Part shown: piece after piece, positions 18,009-28,134 of the stretch | Position numbering within the stretch: position 1 is the stretch's first letter | Layout: every line of letters begins with the position of its first letter | Origin: Pseudomonas sp. C2B4 | GTDB lineage: Bacteria; Pseudomonadota; Gammaproteobacteria; Pseudomonadales; Pseudomonadaceae | Reading direction: 5' to 3' | Assembly (NCBI RefSeq): GCF_013359695.1 | Contig: NZ_JABFMU010000010.1 | Coordinates: forward strand, 62,001-126,000 | DNA length: 64,000 bases | Made by a program: the position numbers and the translations under genes | Notes under the pieces: generated by a model | The model's input: only the letters and a program-made list of their open reading frames with translations | Databases searched by the model: none | What the model was told of the DNA's origin: nothing

Positions 18009-19350
18009 TCAGGCCACACTCGTTGAACAGGAAATTACGCAGCCCGTTGGGTTCACCAGGCTCCAGATTGAAAGGCATGACCCGTACGCCGAGGCTGTCC
18101 ATGTCGCTTTCGATACCAAAGTGTTCGTGCAACAGCAGGTTGATCCGGGCCAGATAACCTTCAGTGCCCTGCGGACTGGTCAACGGCAACAGCACCAGCA
18201 GCAACTGATGGTCGCGGTTGTTGCGCAGCGGCAAGTGCAAGTCCAGACCGCGCTGGCTGCGTTCAAGCAAACGCGTCAGCTCTTCGTTGGCGCGGGTCAT
18301 TTCGAAGGCAAACAGGCCGGCTGACAGCTTGTGCTGCTCGACGTCCACCATCGAACGCTTGAGTTGCAGGGTGAAGTGCTGAGCCTCCGCGTCAGGCAGT
18401 TGCAGCACCTGCGCATCGCGCAACAACAGGTCGGCGATGTGCCCGGCCAGCAGCGCCAGCAGGCTCAACGTACGATCCTGAAACGCGAAGAACGGCATCT
18501 GCCGCACCGCCAGTACCGCCAACAGACGCCCCTCGGCATCGATCAACGGAATACAGGCCTGCAACGACGAAAATTGCGCCGAGGCGCCGGCTTCGTGCAG
18601 CTCCTGGCGCACGCTCACCAGTTCACCGCGTTCCAGGCACAGCTTGACCAGACCGTCCTCGGTATCCAGCGATCCCATGACGCCGATGGTCGCCAGCGGC
18701 GTCGGCAACACGCGCTCACCGCGATCATCGACACGGTACAAGCCGGCAACCCGCAACGCGCCATACTGTCCCAGCACGGCCACAATCGGATCGGCCAACG
18801 CGCCCAGCGCATCGCCTTCATCCGGCATCACCCGCAGTTTTTCGCGCAGGCCCAGCAAGGAACTGCGCAAACTCTGGTCGCTGCCCGCCACGCGCTGCTC
18901 CAGCAGGTCGTGGGAGACCCGCAGAATCTGATGCGCCCGGGTGAATTCATCAAGACGATACTGACGGTAATCGTTGGCCATCTGCAGACGCTCCAGGCGT
19001 CGTTCCCACAGATCGCGAACCTCGCCCACCAGCATCCCGCACACCAGCACGCCGACAATCCACGACGGCTCAAGCTGCGCGTAGCCGGCATGGCCGCTGT
19101 AGCGCAGGGCGAACACCGCCATCACCAACAACGCGGCGCTGAGCAGGCCGCGGACAAATCCGTAACGCACACCCAACAGCAGCGGCGCCAGAATCGGCCA
19201 GGGAAAACCGCCGTGCATTTGCATCGGGTCTTCCGGGGTCAGCCACAGGCCCAGGCCAATGGCCAGGCCGGTCACCAGGAACGTTTCCAGCCAAGACACC
19301 GGGCCGCTGGCGCGAGGCGCCAGGCTGTAATCCATGTGTGGAGAATTCAT
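17986..19350 (-). CDS. pelD: c-di-GMP receptor PelD
   Basis: The inner-membrane receptor that switches on Pel synthesis when it binds c-di-GMP. It has four membrane segments in residues 20-115, a helical stretch, a GAF domain (about 160-315) and a degenerate GGDEF domain. The inhibitory-site motif needed for c-di-GMP binding is present as RGLD in SQRGLDLHLP (near residues 367-370 from the ATG), while no active GGDEF signature is seen. A GTG three codons earlier (19359) overlaps the pelC stop and is an alternative start; the ATG at 19350 (MNSPHMDYSL) is listed. Confidence 0.94.
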   Translation of the reverse strand: MNSPHMDYSLAPRASGPVSWLETFLVTGLAIGLGLWLTPEDPMQMHGGFPWPILAPLLLGVRYGFVRGLLSAALLVMAVFALRYSGHAGYAQLEPSWIVGVLVCGMLVGEVRDLWERRLERLQMANDYRQYRLDEFTRAHQILRVSHDLLEQRVAGSDQSLRSSLLGLREKLRVMPDEGDALGALADPIVAVLGQYGALRVAGLYRVDDRGERVLPTPLATIGVMGSLDTEDGLVKLCLERGELVSVRQELHEAGASAQFSSLQACIPLIDAEGRLLAVLAVRQMPFFAFQDRTLSLLALLAGHIADLLLRDAQVLQLPDAEAQHFTLQLKRSMVDVEQHKLSAGLFAFEMTRANEELTRLLERSQRGLDLHLPLRNNRDHQLLLVLLPLTSPQGTEGYLARINLLLHEHFGIESDMDSLGVRVMPFNLEPGEPNGLRNFLFNECGLNDQQVAV

Positions 19351-19355
19351 TGCGA

Positions 19356-19874
19356 TCACTCGAACCGAAGGGCGCCAACAAGTGTGTCGAGCACTTTTTG
19401 TGCAGTGCCCGCCAGGCTTTCACGGGACCAGCCGGCGCGTGCGCCGCTTTTGCTCCACAGCACACGACCGCTGTCGGCTTCAAGGACGCGCAGGCTGATG
19501 CCTACCGCTGGCTCGCCGTCCAGGCCGTTCTTGTACTGCCACTCTTCGACGCTGCCGGCGACCACGTAATCGAGTTTCTGCTCGCGCGCCCAATCAAGGG
19601 CACCAGCCAGACGCTCGTTGTCGTCCATCAACGCTTGTTCGCCCCGGGTGCTGGCCGGGTAGACCCGTGGTTGCAAGCCGTGGCTGCTGAGCACGCTGAG
19701 CAGGATCTGCTCGCTGCGCTCACCGGCCTGCGGCGTCTGCGAATAGTTGACCATCGGCACGATGCCCCATTGCGCGCTGCGCGGCAGGCTCGGGCTGGCG
19801 TCGTCGGTGAAGCTGGCGCAACCGGCGACGAACAGGACCGCCAGCGCCAGGCTCAGATTACGAATTGCTTGCAT
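19356..19874 (-). CDS. pelC: Pel outer-membrane lipoprotein PelC
   Basis: A 172-residue lipoprotein with a signal peptide ending in the lipobox VAGC (Cys19). In Pseudomonas it forms a ring under the PelB barrel that guides the positively charged polymer to the pore. The mature part has the family features (QTPQAGERSEQILLSVL, DYVVAGSVEEWQYK, GISLRVLEADSGRVLW). Confidence 0.94.
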   Translation of the reverse strand: MQAIRNLSLALAVLFVAGCASFTDDASPSLPRSAQWGIVPMVNYSQTPQAGERSEQILLSVLSSHGLQPRVYPASTRGEQALMDDNERLAGALDWAREQKLDYVVAGSVEEWQYKNGLDGEPAVGISLRVLEADSGRVLWSKSGARAGWSRESLAGTAQKVLDTLVGALRFE

Positions 19875-19902
19875 ACGTTTTTCTCCCGTAGAAATTCCAT
19901 GA

Positions 19903-22900
19903 TCAGCGTCCGAAACGCACGCCGTAGCTCACGCCCAGTGTTCCGCCGGCCTTGCCGTCGCCGCCTTGTGGCGCGGATTGGTAGCCGAAGGTGAAGGCCA
20001 GTTCGTCATCGCCCAGCACTTCAACACCGATCCCGGTATTGATGCCGTAGTTAAAGGTTGAATCCGTCCATTGCCAGCCCGCCGTCAGGTCCACCAGCCA
20101 GGTGTATTGCGGGCGGGTACGCACCAGCGCACCCGGCAGGCCACGGCGCCAGGAACTGCCGACGTACAGTTGGCCGTAGCGGCTTTGCAGCAGGTCGCTG
20201 GCCGTGACGGTCTCGATATCCTGTGGATTGATCGGATCGGGCAAACCGGTATCAGGATCGAATGTCTGCTCAGGCGCCGCCCTGATGACCGGACCGCCAA
20301 AGTTGCTGGACAGATAATCCAGCGTCTTGTCCTTGACCCGGTTCTTCTGGTAATCCACACCGCTGCGTACAGTCCAGTTAGGCCCGGCAAATTCCAGGGT
20401 GTGGTTGTACTCCATTTTCAGCGCATGGCCATCGCCCAAGTCGTCGTCAGCCCGGGTGGAAAACGACCGCTGAGCGACTTCCCAACTGAACTGATCGCGG
20501 GCGGTCAGACTATGGCGCCCCCCCAGATACACGCGATCCTGCTGACCGAACGCACGCATCAAGCCACTGTCTTCGTTCTTGCGATGCCAGTCGACGCCGG
20601 TTTCAAGTTCATCACTGACGCCCAACTGCCAGGTCCGGGACAGGCCCAGGCCATTGCGGTCGTCGTCACTGCGCTGGCTGGTATCGGCGAACAGCTTGTA
20701 GCTGCCGTTCTCGACACCGCGTATCAGGGTCAGGGCGGCGTTGCGCTCCTCGCCAATTTTCGAGGACTCGATGTCATCGCCGCTGTAGTCGCCCTGCTCC
20801 AGTTCCAGGTCGGCATACCACTGATCGCCCAGGTTATGCGCAATCTCCAGGCGCGGTGCGTTGAACTCGATCCCGCCGAAGTCCTGCTCGTGCCATGACA
20901 GTTGCGCGCCTTGCGGCGTGCGCTCGTGGATCTCCACCGCCTGACGGCGCAATTGCTCGCGCACCGCTTCCGGCTGATCGTCGCCGAGCGCGGTCAGACT
21001 GGTGTCGAGGGCTTCGTTCAGGCGACCCAGCCGAGTCAGGGCCTGGGCGCGCTGCGCCGGGTTGAGGTCACTGCTGGCCAGCAACGTTTCGACCTGAGCC
21101 TTGTTGCGGCTGCGCAGGGCTTGCTGGATCTGCTCATAACGCTCGACTTTCAGGCCCTGACCGCGTGCCCAATCCAGCCACTGGTCTTTTTGCGACTCCT
21201 GGTTGGTCGCGTCGAGACGTGCCAACAGGCGTTCGAACCACAGCTGCAGCATCGCCGGCGAGCCGTCCTTCCACTTCAAGACTTCCTGTTGCGCTTTCTT
21301 CGGCGAGTAGCTGCTCGCCATCAGGCGCAGCCAGATGCCGTAGCGCTGGGACGACGGTTGCACGCTTTCGCCTTCAGGGCTGCGCAGCAACTTCAGGCGC
21401 AGGCGCTGGGCCGCATCCTGATAACCGGCGCTGTCCAGCGCATCGGCGTAGGCCGCCTGCACCAGCCAGTCATTCGGACTGGTCTTGAGGTACATGCGGT
21501 ACCAGGCCAGCGCTTCGCTGTCGCGCCCGAGCATCTGGCTGGCGCTGGCGAACGGCAGCCACAGGATCCGGTCTTCACGGGCCTGAGCCTTCCATTTCGT
21601 CAGCAACGGCTTGAGTTCGGCGGTGTTTCCCTGGTCGACGTAAAGCCACATCAGGCGCTCGCGGAACAGGTTGTCGTCAGGGAACCGCGTCAGGCCTTCC
21701 TGGTACAGGCGCTGCGCTTCGTCCGTCTGGCCGTTCTGCACCGCCAGGGCACCGCGCACCGCCAGCACCTGTGCTTGCCCGTAGGCGTCCGGGTACTGCT
21801 CGGCGTCCTTGAGCAACGCCTGCACCTGCGACCAGTCCTGCAACTCCTGGGCTTGCTGCAACGCTTCGACCAACCGTTGCTGATCATGGCTGCGCTGCCA
21901 GCTACCGATCATCAATTGCAGGGCGCGCTCGGGTTGGCTGGTGCGGTACAGGGTGATCAACTGGCTTTCGTCGCCGCTGTTGAGCGAGCCTTTGAGTGCG
22001 AGCATTTTCTCCAGCGACACCTGCAGCTCGTCATCCAGCTCCAGGTCCCAGGCCAACGCGGCCCGGGAGCGCCAGTAGTTCGGATCGACGATCTTGCGGT
22101 TATCGACCTGCAACACCTGCCACGCCGATTGGTTATCGAACAGCTTGAGGTAGGTGTCGACCCAATCGACCCGCTCGGTGGTGGTCAGGGCAAAACGCTT
22201 CGAATAGTCCTTGTAGACCTTGGTCTTGGCCGCATACTGCCCGGTGTTTTCCAGGTTTTGCAGGAGGCGCGTCCAGGCCAGCCGATGCTGCGGATACTTG
22301 CGCAAATAGGTGTGCAACCAGGCTTCGGCCTGTTGCGGCGTACCCCGGGATTCGTGGCCGTAGATCAACGCATCGAGTTCAACGTCGGTCAGCGCGCGCT
22401 GCTCCATGATCTCGGCGAGCAACGGAATCGAGCGGTCGAAGTCGAACTGCTGGCTGGCCAGACGCCAGGCGTGCTCGCGGGTTTCCGCGGTTTCGCGAAG
22501 CTTCAACAGTCGAATCCAGTAGCCGAGCGCCGCTTCCATTTCGCCACGCCACTCGCCCAGTTGAGCCATCTGCTCCAGCAGGTGCAGATCGTCCGGATTG
22601 TCCTCCAGCAATTGCTGACCGCTGTCCCAGGCACCCGGCAAGTCGCCCAGGGCCAGGCGCATACTGAAATCCTTGCGCAGGATTTGCGGATCATCCGGCT
22701 GCAAGACGCGCCACTGTTGCAGGAAGCGTTGCGCCAGATCAAAGCGCTTGCTCGCGATCGCCACATCGATACCCTGTTGCACCCAGGCCGTGTCGGTTTG
22801 CGGATTGATCAGCACATCGATTTCATCGGCGAGCACTTGCGCCGCCTTGTCGCCCTGCCCGGAGGCCAATAGGCTGTTGTACGCCAGCTGCGCGAACTCG

Positions 22901-23526
22901 CGTCGTTCGGCGGCCTGATCGGTGTCCTGTCTCAGCGCCAGATAGATCTCTGCAGCGCGTCCCGGCTGCTCGCCGGCCAGGTACCATTTGGCGGCAGACT
23001 TGAGCGCTTCGGTGCGTTGCTTCGGATCGCGGGCGGCAATCTCTTCATAGACGCTGGCGGCAAAGGCCGGCGCCTGCAAGGTCAGGGCGAGCTTTGCCAG
23101 GTTCTGCAATTGCGGCAGCGGCAACATACGATGATCGAAGCTTTTCAGACGCTCGACCAAGGCCTGCTGCGTAATCAGATCGCTGCCCTTGGCGGCTTCC
23201 AGCGCATCCAGCTCCAGCCGGTAATACGCCTGTAGTTGCAGGTTCGGCTCGGGCCAGTTTTCCAGGTGCTGGCGCGCCTTGGTGTAGTCCCCCAGGCGGA
23301 TCAACAGATCGATGAGTTGCAGGCGCAGGTGATCGTCTTCCGGGTGGGCGGTCAGCAGCAGTTCGGCGTAGTTGGCCGAGACCGCGTCCGGCTCGCGGCC
23401 ATCGGGCTGGAACACTTCTTCACGCTGGAAGGTCGCCCACAGCAGACCTCCCACGGCAACCGCGACCACCGCCAGTGCCCACGGATTGAGCAGGCGTGTG
23501 CTTTTAGTTGCAGAGGAGCTGACCAT
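19903..23526 (-). CDS. pelB: Pel outer-membrane export protein PelB
   Basis: A very large protein of 1207 residues. A membrane segment near residues 14-34 (WALAVVAVAVGGLLW) anchors a long periplasmic superhelix of TPR repeats that covers most of the chain and binds PelA. The last 320 or so residues are strand-rich and end in a typical outer-membrane barrel terminus (LGVSYGVRFGR), forming the export pore. Length and order agree with PelB of other pseudomonads. It overlaps pelA by 23 bases. Confidence 0.95.
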   Translation of the reverse strand: MVSSSATKSTRLLNPWALAVVAVAVGGLLWATFQREEVFQPDGREPDAVSANYAELLLTAHPEDDHLRLQLIDLLIRLGDYTKARQHLENWPEPNLQLQAYYRLELDALEAAKGSDLITQQALVERLKSFDHRMLPLPQLQNLAKLALTLQAPAFAASVYEEIAARDPKQRTEALKSAAKWYLAGEQPGRAAEIYLALRQDTDQAAERREFAQLAYNSLLASGQGDKAAQVLADEIDVLINPQTDTAWVQQGIDVAIASKRFDLAQRFLQQWRVLQPDDPQILRKDFSMRLALGDLPGAWDSGQQLLEDNPDDLHLLEQMAQLGEWRGEMEAALGYWIRLLKLRETAETREHAWRLASQQFDFDRSIPLLAEIMEQRALTDVELDALIYGHESRGTPQQAEAWLHTYLRKYPQHRLAWTRLLQNLENTGQYAAKTKVYKDYSKRFALTTTERVDWVDTYLKLFDNQSAWQVLQVDNRKIVDPNYWRSRAALAWDLELDDELQVSLEKMLALKGSLNSGDESQLITLYRTSQPERALQLMIGSWQRSHDQQRLVEALQQAQELQDWSQVQALLKDAEQYPDAYGQAQVLAVRGALAVQNGQTDEAQRLYQEGLTRFPDDNLFRERLMWLYVDQGNTAELKPLLTKWKAQAREDRILWLPFASASQMLGRDSEALAWYRMYLKTSPNDWLVQAAYADALDSAGYQDAAQRLRLKLLRSPEGESVQPSSQRYGIWLRLMASSYSPKKAQQEVLKWKDGSPAMLQLWFERLLARLDATNQESQKDQWLDWARGQGLKVERYEQIQQALRSRNKAQVETLLASSDLNPAQRAQALTRLGRLNEALDTSLTALGDDQPEAVREQLRRQAVEIHERTPQGAQLSWHEQDFGGIEFNAPRLEIAHNLGDQWYADLELEQGDYSGDDIESSKIGEERNAALTLIRGVENGSYKLFADTSQRSDDDRNGLGLSRTWQLGVSDELETGVDWHRKNEDSGLMRAFGQQDRVYLGGRHSLTARDQFSWEVAQRSFSTRADDDLGDGHALKMEYNHTLEFAGPNWTVRSGVDYQKNRVKDKTLDYLSSNFGGPVIRAAPEQTFDPDTGLPDPINPQDIETVTASDLLQSRYGQLYVGSSWRRGLPGALVRTRPQYTWLVDLTAGWQWTDSTFNYGINTGIGVEVLGDDELAFTFGYQSAPQGGDGKAGGTLGVSYGVRFGR

Positions 23527-26317
23527 GACTCACCTGCTTCATTGGTAATTGAAAAGTCCACAGACCGCCGGATGCCTTGCCAGCAAAACGCTGCCCATCC
23601 ACTTCCACCCGGCAAGCGCTCGCCGAGCGCACGGAGAAGCTCAGGTCGACCTGACCGGCAAAGGAAAAGCTCACGCGTTTGTCATCCAGATAGCGCCACT
23701 CCTGCAGCGGTAAATTGGCTTCCTCCAGCGCCGGACGCGGGTCACGATCGGCGCGCAAGACCAGCAACGCCTGGTCGCTGCTCAAGTGCACATAGCGCCC
23801 CTGGGGCAAATCACGCACGCCGGCGATACCTTGGGAGCGCAGCAGATCCGGCCAACCCATTTGCGGGTCCAGGCGCACGGTGCGCAGCGCATCCATGCCG
23901 CGAATCTGCCAGCTACCGTCGGCTGTCTTCGCCAGGCTGGCCTGATACAGGCCGTGCAGGCGATCGAGGTAATCGCTCATCCACAACGACATCGGCTGCT
24001 GCTCACGCATGTAGCCGTAGATCTCGTTCATTGCCTTGATCGAGGCCTGCTTGGTGCTCGAATAGAAGTGGTAATAGAGGTGCAGGCCACGCAAGCGGCG
24101 CGGGCTGTCGGTCAGTTCAAAGGTGTCGATCACATCGCGAAAACCGTAGTACGGACCTTTCCACAGGTTGGTGTAGAGGTTCTCGTTGATGATCGGTGCG
24201 TAGTACTGCAAACCGCCGGCGGTAGGCCGCAGCAACGGGTTCAGGCCGGTCAGCGACGGGTTGGCCTTGGTCAGCATGGTTTCGGCGCCGTTGACGTTTT
24301 TCAGGCCCGCGTCATAGGCCAGCTTGATCGTGGCCGCCGACGGCAAGGCATCGCCCGGCCAGAAAATCAGCTTCACCGGTTTTTCCGGGGTGGTCAGTTG
24401 CTGGTTGATGTAGTCGCGCGAGCCAAACACCTCGCGACGGAAATCCAGTTTGTCGTAGTTAGGAATGGCCATTTTCAAACCGTATTCCGGGTTGAAACCT
24501 TCACGCTTTTGCGCCACTTCCGGCTGCATGAAAAACGGATGACTGAAGGTGTGCGTGGCCACTTCGACTTTCGGGTTGGCAAACAATTCGCGAGCGATGG
24601 GTTCCAGTTCGCGGGCCAGAAACGGAAACATCCCGCGTGGGGAAATCTCGCCTTCGACAATCGATACCGAGGTCAGGAACGGGTTGGGCCGAATGAAATC
24701 GTCGAGCACCTGCTTGCCCGCATAGGGCGTGCCGCGAACTTCGGCGCGGGATGGAAAACCATCACCATCGATGTGCACGGTGGCAATGCGCCGACCGTTT
24801 TCGGTGGTGGTGTCCGGACGCGGTTGCACCGGCAGGCGCAGGCTGGCCTGGAGAAACGCGAACGGATCGAGTATCCAGCGACTGCGCTCGTTGTTGGTTT
24901 CCAGGATGTAAGGCGCCAGGGCCAAACCGCCCCAACTGGCCACCGCGACAGGAGCAAACGTTTGGCCGCCGTCGCCAGTCAACAGCAACGCCGGTTTAGG
25001 GCCGTCGGCCATAACGGAGACAGCGGTCAGGTCACGGGATCGGGGCTGCACCGGTGCTTCGAACGCCCCCAGCAGCGCCTTGTCCTGATAGGTAATGGTC
25101 AACGCTTGAGTGGCCGGAGGCGCACCGCGATTGAGGCCCAGGCGTTTGAGCAGCACCTTGTCCTCGACCGGCAGACCGGCGAAGAACACCAGCGGCACCT
25201 GCTCATCCAGGCGCTTGCCCAGCCAGCGGTTGAACGCCGGTGCGTCCTGCGGCGGGCCACTGGTCATCCAGGTGACGATGCCGGCGTACAAACCGCTGAA
25301 GCGGTGCTCCGGCAAGGTATCGTCAGCGGCCAGGTAATCGACCCGGTAGCCCAGGTACTCGAGCAGACCGCCGAGCAGCGTGTGCCCGGCGTTGCGGATC
25401 ACGTCGCCTTCACGCGGGTCGTAGATCAGCGCGATGCGACGCGGCTGGACTTCGATGCTGCTGATGCCCAGCGAATCCAGGTCAGGCGTGCCGATGTAAG
25501 GGATGAAACCTTCTTCGCGCAGTCGCTTGGCCAGTTTGCGCGCTTCATCGCGACGTTCGGGCGGCAAGTAGTCGATCGCCACCAGCGGGATGCCTTTGGC
25601 GCGCAGGGGTTGCAGCTGGGTTTCCAGCCACTGGCGATCGGCTTCCGGTACCGGGCGGTAACGCTTGGCGGACGCATCCCAACCGGCATGGATGGATTCC
25701 ACGGCAACCGCCGCGGCCACGCCATCGAGCTCTGGCAGCACTTCGAATCCACGGTTGAAAAACAGCTTCAGGTCCGGCTGGCTCTTGTGCAGTTCGCGCA
25801 GGAAACTGGCCAGGGCCAGACGCTGCTTTTCCCGCTCGCCTTGCGGCATCAACTGGAAGCTGTCGAGGGTGTCGAGGAACAGCCCGGCGTAACCTTCAGC
25901 CTGGAACGCCTTGGCGCGGGCCAGCAAATGCTCACGCCAGGCCGGCGAGGCGAGGTCCATGACCTGACTGTCCCAGGCGCCGTTACGCACCGGGCTGACC
26001 GCTTTGCTCAAGCCGGCCTTGTCGATGGCCGCCTTGTTGCCGCTGAACTCACCAATCGACAGATAAGCGAACGGCTGGCTGCCCAGCTTGCGCAGGGTTT
26101 TGACATCGCCCGCCGTCAAATGCCCCGGTTCGACCACTGACCAGTCAAACTGGGCCAGCTCGGAAATGGGCGGTTCGTCGGCATACCAGAAAGTCACGCT
26201 GGAGGGTGGTACCAATGTGGCCGCCTGCACGGCAGGGCCGCTCACACACAGTGCCAGAGCGGCTAACAGTCGCTTGGCGACCGAGCGGACACGCGTCCTG
26301 CGAAAAACGATTTCCAT
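23504..26317 (-). CDS. pelA: Pel deacetylase/hydrolase PelA
   Basis: A periplasmic bifunctional enzyme of 937 residues. After a signal peptide (about 1-32), residues 45-300 form the GH114-like glycoside hydrolase barrel, with YAGLFLDTLDSF and a likely catalytic glutamate at 207 (VAVESIHAGWD). The middle part resembles a flavodoxin-like or reductase domain. Residues 510-790 form the CE18 polysaccharide deacetylase, with Asp517 and Asp519 in TVHIDGDGF and His589 and His593 in THTFSH, the metal and catalytic set. Deacetylation makes Pel cationic; the hydrolase can trim it. It follows pelX after 60 bases. Confidence 0.96.
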   Translation of the reverse strand: MEIVFRRTRVRSVAKRLLAALALCVSGPAVQAATLVPPSSVTFWYADEPPISELAQFDWSVVEPGHLTAGDVKTLRKLGSQPFAYLSIGEFSGNKAAIDKAGLSKAVSPVRNGAWDSQVMDLASPAWREHLLARAKAFQAEGYAGLFLDTLDSFQLMPQGEREKQRLALASFLRELHKSQPDLKLFFNRGFEVLPELDGVAAAVAVESIHAGWDASAKRYRPVPEADRQWLETQLQPLRAKGIPLVAIDYLPPERRDEARKLAKRLREEGFIPYIGTPDLDSLGISSIEVQPRRIALIYDPREGDVIRNAGHTLLGGLLEYLGYRVDYLAADDTLPEHRFSGLYAGIVTWMTSGPPQDAPAFNRWLGKRLDEQVPLVFFAGLPVEDKVLLKRLGLNRGAPPATQALTITYQDKALLGAFEAPVQPRSRDLTAVSVMADGPKPALLLTGDGGQTFAPVAVASWGGLALAPYILETNNERSRWILDPFAFLQASLRLPVQPRPDTTTENGRRIATVHIDGDGFPSRAEVRGTPYAGKQVLDDFIRPNPFLTSVSIVEGEISPRGMFPFLARELEPIARELFANPKVEVATHTFSHPFFMQPEVAQKREGFNPEYGLKMAIPNYDKLDFRREVFGSRDYINQQLTTPEKPVKLIFWPGDALPSAATIKLAYDAGLKNVNGAETMLTKANPSLTGLNPLLRPTAGGLQYYAPIINENLYTNLWKGPYYGFRDVIDTFELTDSPRRLRGLHLYYHFYSSTKQASIKAMNEIYGYMREQQPMSLWMSDYLDRLHGLYQASLAKTADGSWQIRGMDALRTVRLDPQMGWPDLLRSQGIAGVRDLPQGRYVHLSSDQALLVLRADRDPRPALEEANLPLQEWRYLDDKRVSFSFAGQVDLSFSVRSASACRVEVDGQRFAGKASGGLWTFQLPMKQVSHGQLLCN

Positions 26318-26377
26318 AACTCACTCTTGAATTGACTGAACCAGTACCACTGAACCTGGGACGATAAACCGACCGGG

Positions 26378-27310
26378 TTACAGACTGCGGATGAGTTGCG
26401 CTAGACCCTTGCCGATGGACGTCGGTTCCGGGAGATTGAAGCGCTCGAGCAGGCGGGCATTGTTGGCGCGCGAATGGCGAATGTCGCCTTGGCGTGGCGC
26501 CTGATAGTTCACCGTCAAGGGATGGCCGGTGGCACTTCCCAGTTCAGCGATCAGATCATTGAGGCTGGTGGAGCGGCTGAGGCCGATGTTCACCGCACCG
26601 GGACGCGGCTCGTTCGCCTCCACGGCCTGAAGCAGAATGCTCACCAGGTCCTGGACATAGACGAAGTCGCGGGTTTGCTCGCCGTCGCCGAAAATCGACA
26701 CCGGCTGCTTGTTCAACGCCCGTTCGGTAAAGATGCTGATCACACCGGAGTACGGCGAAGACGGATCCTGGCGTGGACCAAAAATGTTGAAGAAGCGCAG
26801 GATCACCGGCTCAAGACCGTGTTCCCGGCGATAGAAGTCCAGGTAATGCTCACTGGCCAGTTTGTCGCTGGCGTACGGCGTGAGGGGTGACTTGGGCGTC
26901 TCTTCGTCAATGGCCGAACCTTCGCCATTGTTGCCGTAGATGGCAGCGCTGGAGGCGAACACAATGCGCTTGATCCCGGCCTTCAACATGTTTTCACAGA
27001 CGTTGAGAGTGCCGACGAAATTGCTTTGATGGGTACCCACCGGATCGTCCACCGACGCTTGTACCGAAGCGACGGCCGCCAAATGTACGACGGCGCTGCA
27101 ATCGCGCATCGCCTGGGCGACGGCGGCACTGTCGGCGACATCACCGATGACCAGGTTCAGGTTGGCATTATCCATCGGCAGATTACTGACTTTGCCGGTG
27201 GACAAATTGTCCAGTACACGAACCTTGTAACCCTTGGCCAGCAACGTTTCTACAAGATGCGACCCGATAAAACCTGCCCCGCCGGTAACCAGTACTCGCT
27301 CAACAAACAT
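26378..27310 (-). CDS. pelX: UDP-N-acetylglucosamine C4-epimerase PelX
   Basis: A 310-residue short-chain dehydrogenase-type epimerase. It has the NAD-binding GGAGFIG (Gly10, Gly13, Gly16), the FASSAAIYG serine region near residue 120 and the catalytic pair Tyr146 and Lys150 in YASDK. Placed as first gene of the pel operon, it matches PelX, described in P. protegens as the enzyme that supplies UDP-GalNAc for Pel. Without that context it would be called a GalE- or WbpP-like epimerase. It is preceded by FleQ-like boxes. Confidence 0.88.
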   Translation of the reverse strand: MFVERVLVTGGAGFIGSHLVETLLAKGYKVRVLDNLSTGKVSNLPMDNANLNLVIGDVADSAAVAQAMRDCSAVVHLAAVASVQASVDDPVGTHQSNFVGTLNVCENMLKAGIKRIVFASSAAIYGNNGEGSAIDEETPKSPLTPYASDKLASEHYLDFYRREHGLEPVILRFFNIFGPRQDPSSPYSGVISIFTERALNKQPVSIFGDGEQTRDFVYVQDLVSILLQAVEANEPRPGAVNIGLSRSTSLNDLIAELGSATGHPLTVNYQAPRQGDIRHSRANNARLLERFNLPEPTSIGKGLAQLIRSL

Positions 27311-27483
27311 GAAATTTCTTCCTGAAGATTCAAGCGGATACTAGTGTTTGAAGTCCGCTAACGGTGTGGGCTCGTTTAACCCCATACGAATGCAAAGCAT
27401 GTAAAACCAGACGGTCACAACCGGCAGTTTTATGGCGCTAGGCCATCAAAAGCGGGCCGATAATGGGAGATCCCACGTGGACT

Positions 27484-27516
27484 GTCAATAGGTTGTCTAT
27501 TTTGTCATTGGCTGAC
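27484..27516. promoter_or_regulatory. Two FleQ-like boxes upstream of pelX
   Basis: GTCAATAGGTTGTC (27484-27497) matches the reported FleQ consensus GTCAATAAATTGAC at 11 of 14 positions. GTCATTGGCTGAC (27504-27516) is an inverted GTCA/TGAC pair with a spacer one base shorter. FleQ is the known c-di-GMP-responsive regulator of pel in Pseudomonas. The boxes lie about 180 bases before pelX and 70 before the divergent hydrolase gene. Confidence 0.5.
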
Positions 27517-27580
27517 CAATGCGATCAAAAACAAGTCATTTTTTTGACGACGAAAATCGGATCCAACTGGACGTCCACTC

Positions 27581-28051
27581 ATGTATCAAGCCTTACTCAT
27601 CATTGATGTGCAACCCTGCTTCGCCCCGCCGCAGTGGCTCATCGACGGCATCCTCCCGCTCATCGGCACGATGCCCAGCGTTGCCACCGTGGAGCGTCAC
27701 GACGAAGCCAAAACGCCTTTCAGGAAACAACTTGGCTGGCACCCCGCCCCGGATGACGACAGCCTGATCGAGGCGGACCGGGTGTTCATCAAGCATGGCT
27801 ACGCGCCAACGCCTGAAACCATCGAGTACCTCAAGAGCCTCAACGTGGACCGGGTCCTGGTCTGCGGCCTGCAAACCGAAACCTGCTGCCTCGCGGCGGG
27901 GTTTGCGCTGTTCGATGCGGGGTTGCAGCCGACGTTGATCACGGATCTGACGGTGGGGTCGTCACTGGATCGGTCGGGGGGATTGGGGGTAAGGCTGTGG
28001 GTGCATCATTTTGGGCAGGTGGTGAGGTTAGTCGAACTGCATCATGCTTAG
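27581..28051 (+). CDS. Isochorismatase-like cysteine hydrolase
   Basis: A 156-residue member of the isochorismatase (nicotinamidase-like) hydrolase superfamily. The catalytic aspartate lies in ALLIIDVQ (Asp9), the lysine in IKHGYAPTP near residue 70, and the cysteine in TETCCLAAGFALFDAGL near residue 106. It is shorter than nicotinamidases, and the substrate cannot be told. It is divergent from the pel operon. Confidence 0.85.
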   Translation: MYQALLIIDVQPCFAPPQWLIDGILPLIGTMPSVATVERHDEAKTPFRKQLGWHPAPDDDSLIEADRVFIKHGYAPTPETIEYLKSLNVDRVLVCGLQTETCCLAAGFALFDAGLQPTLITDLTVGSSLDRSGGLGVRLWVHHFGQVVRLVELHHA

Positions 28052-28134
28052 AGTCGGATGCGCGGTGCGAACACCGGACGGCACTCGAGAAAGTGCATTT
28101 GTAGATCCCGCGATTGGAGGCCAGGAAGAACTCA

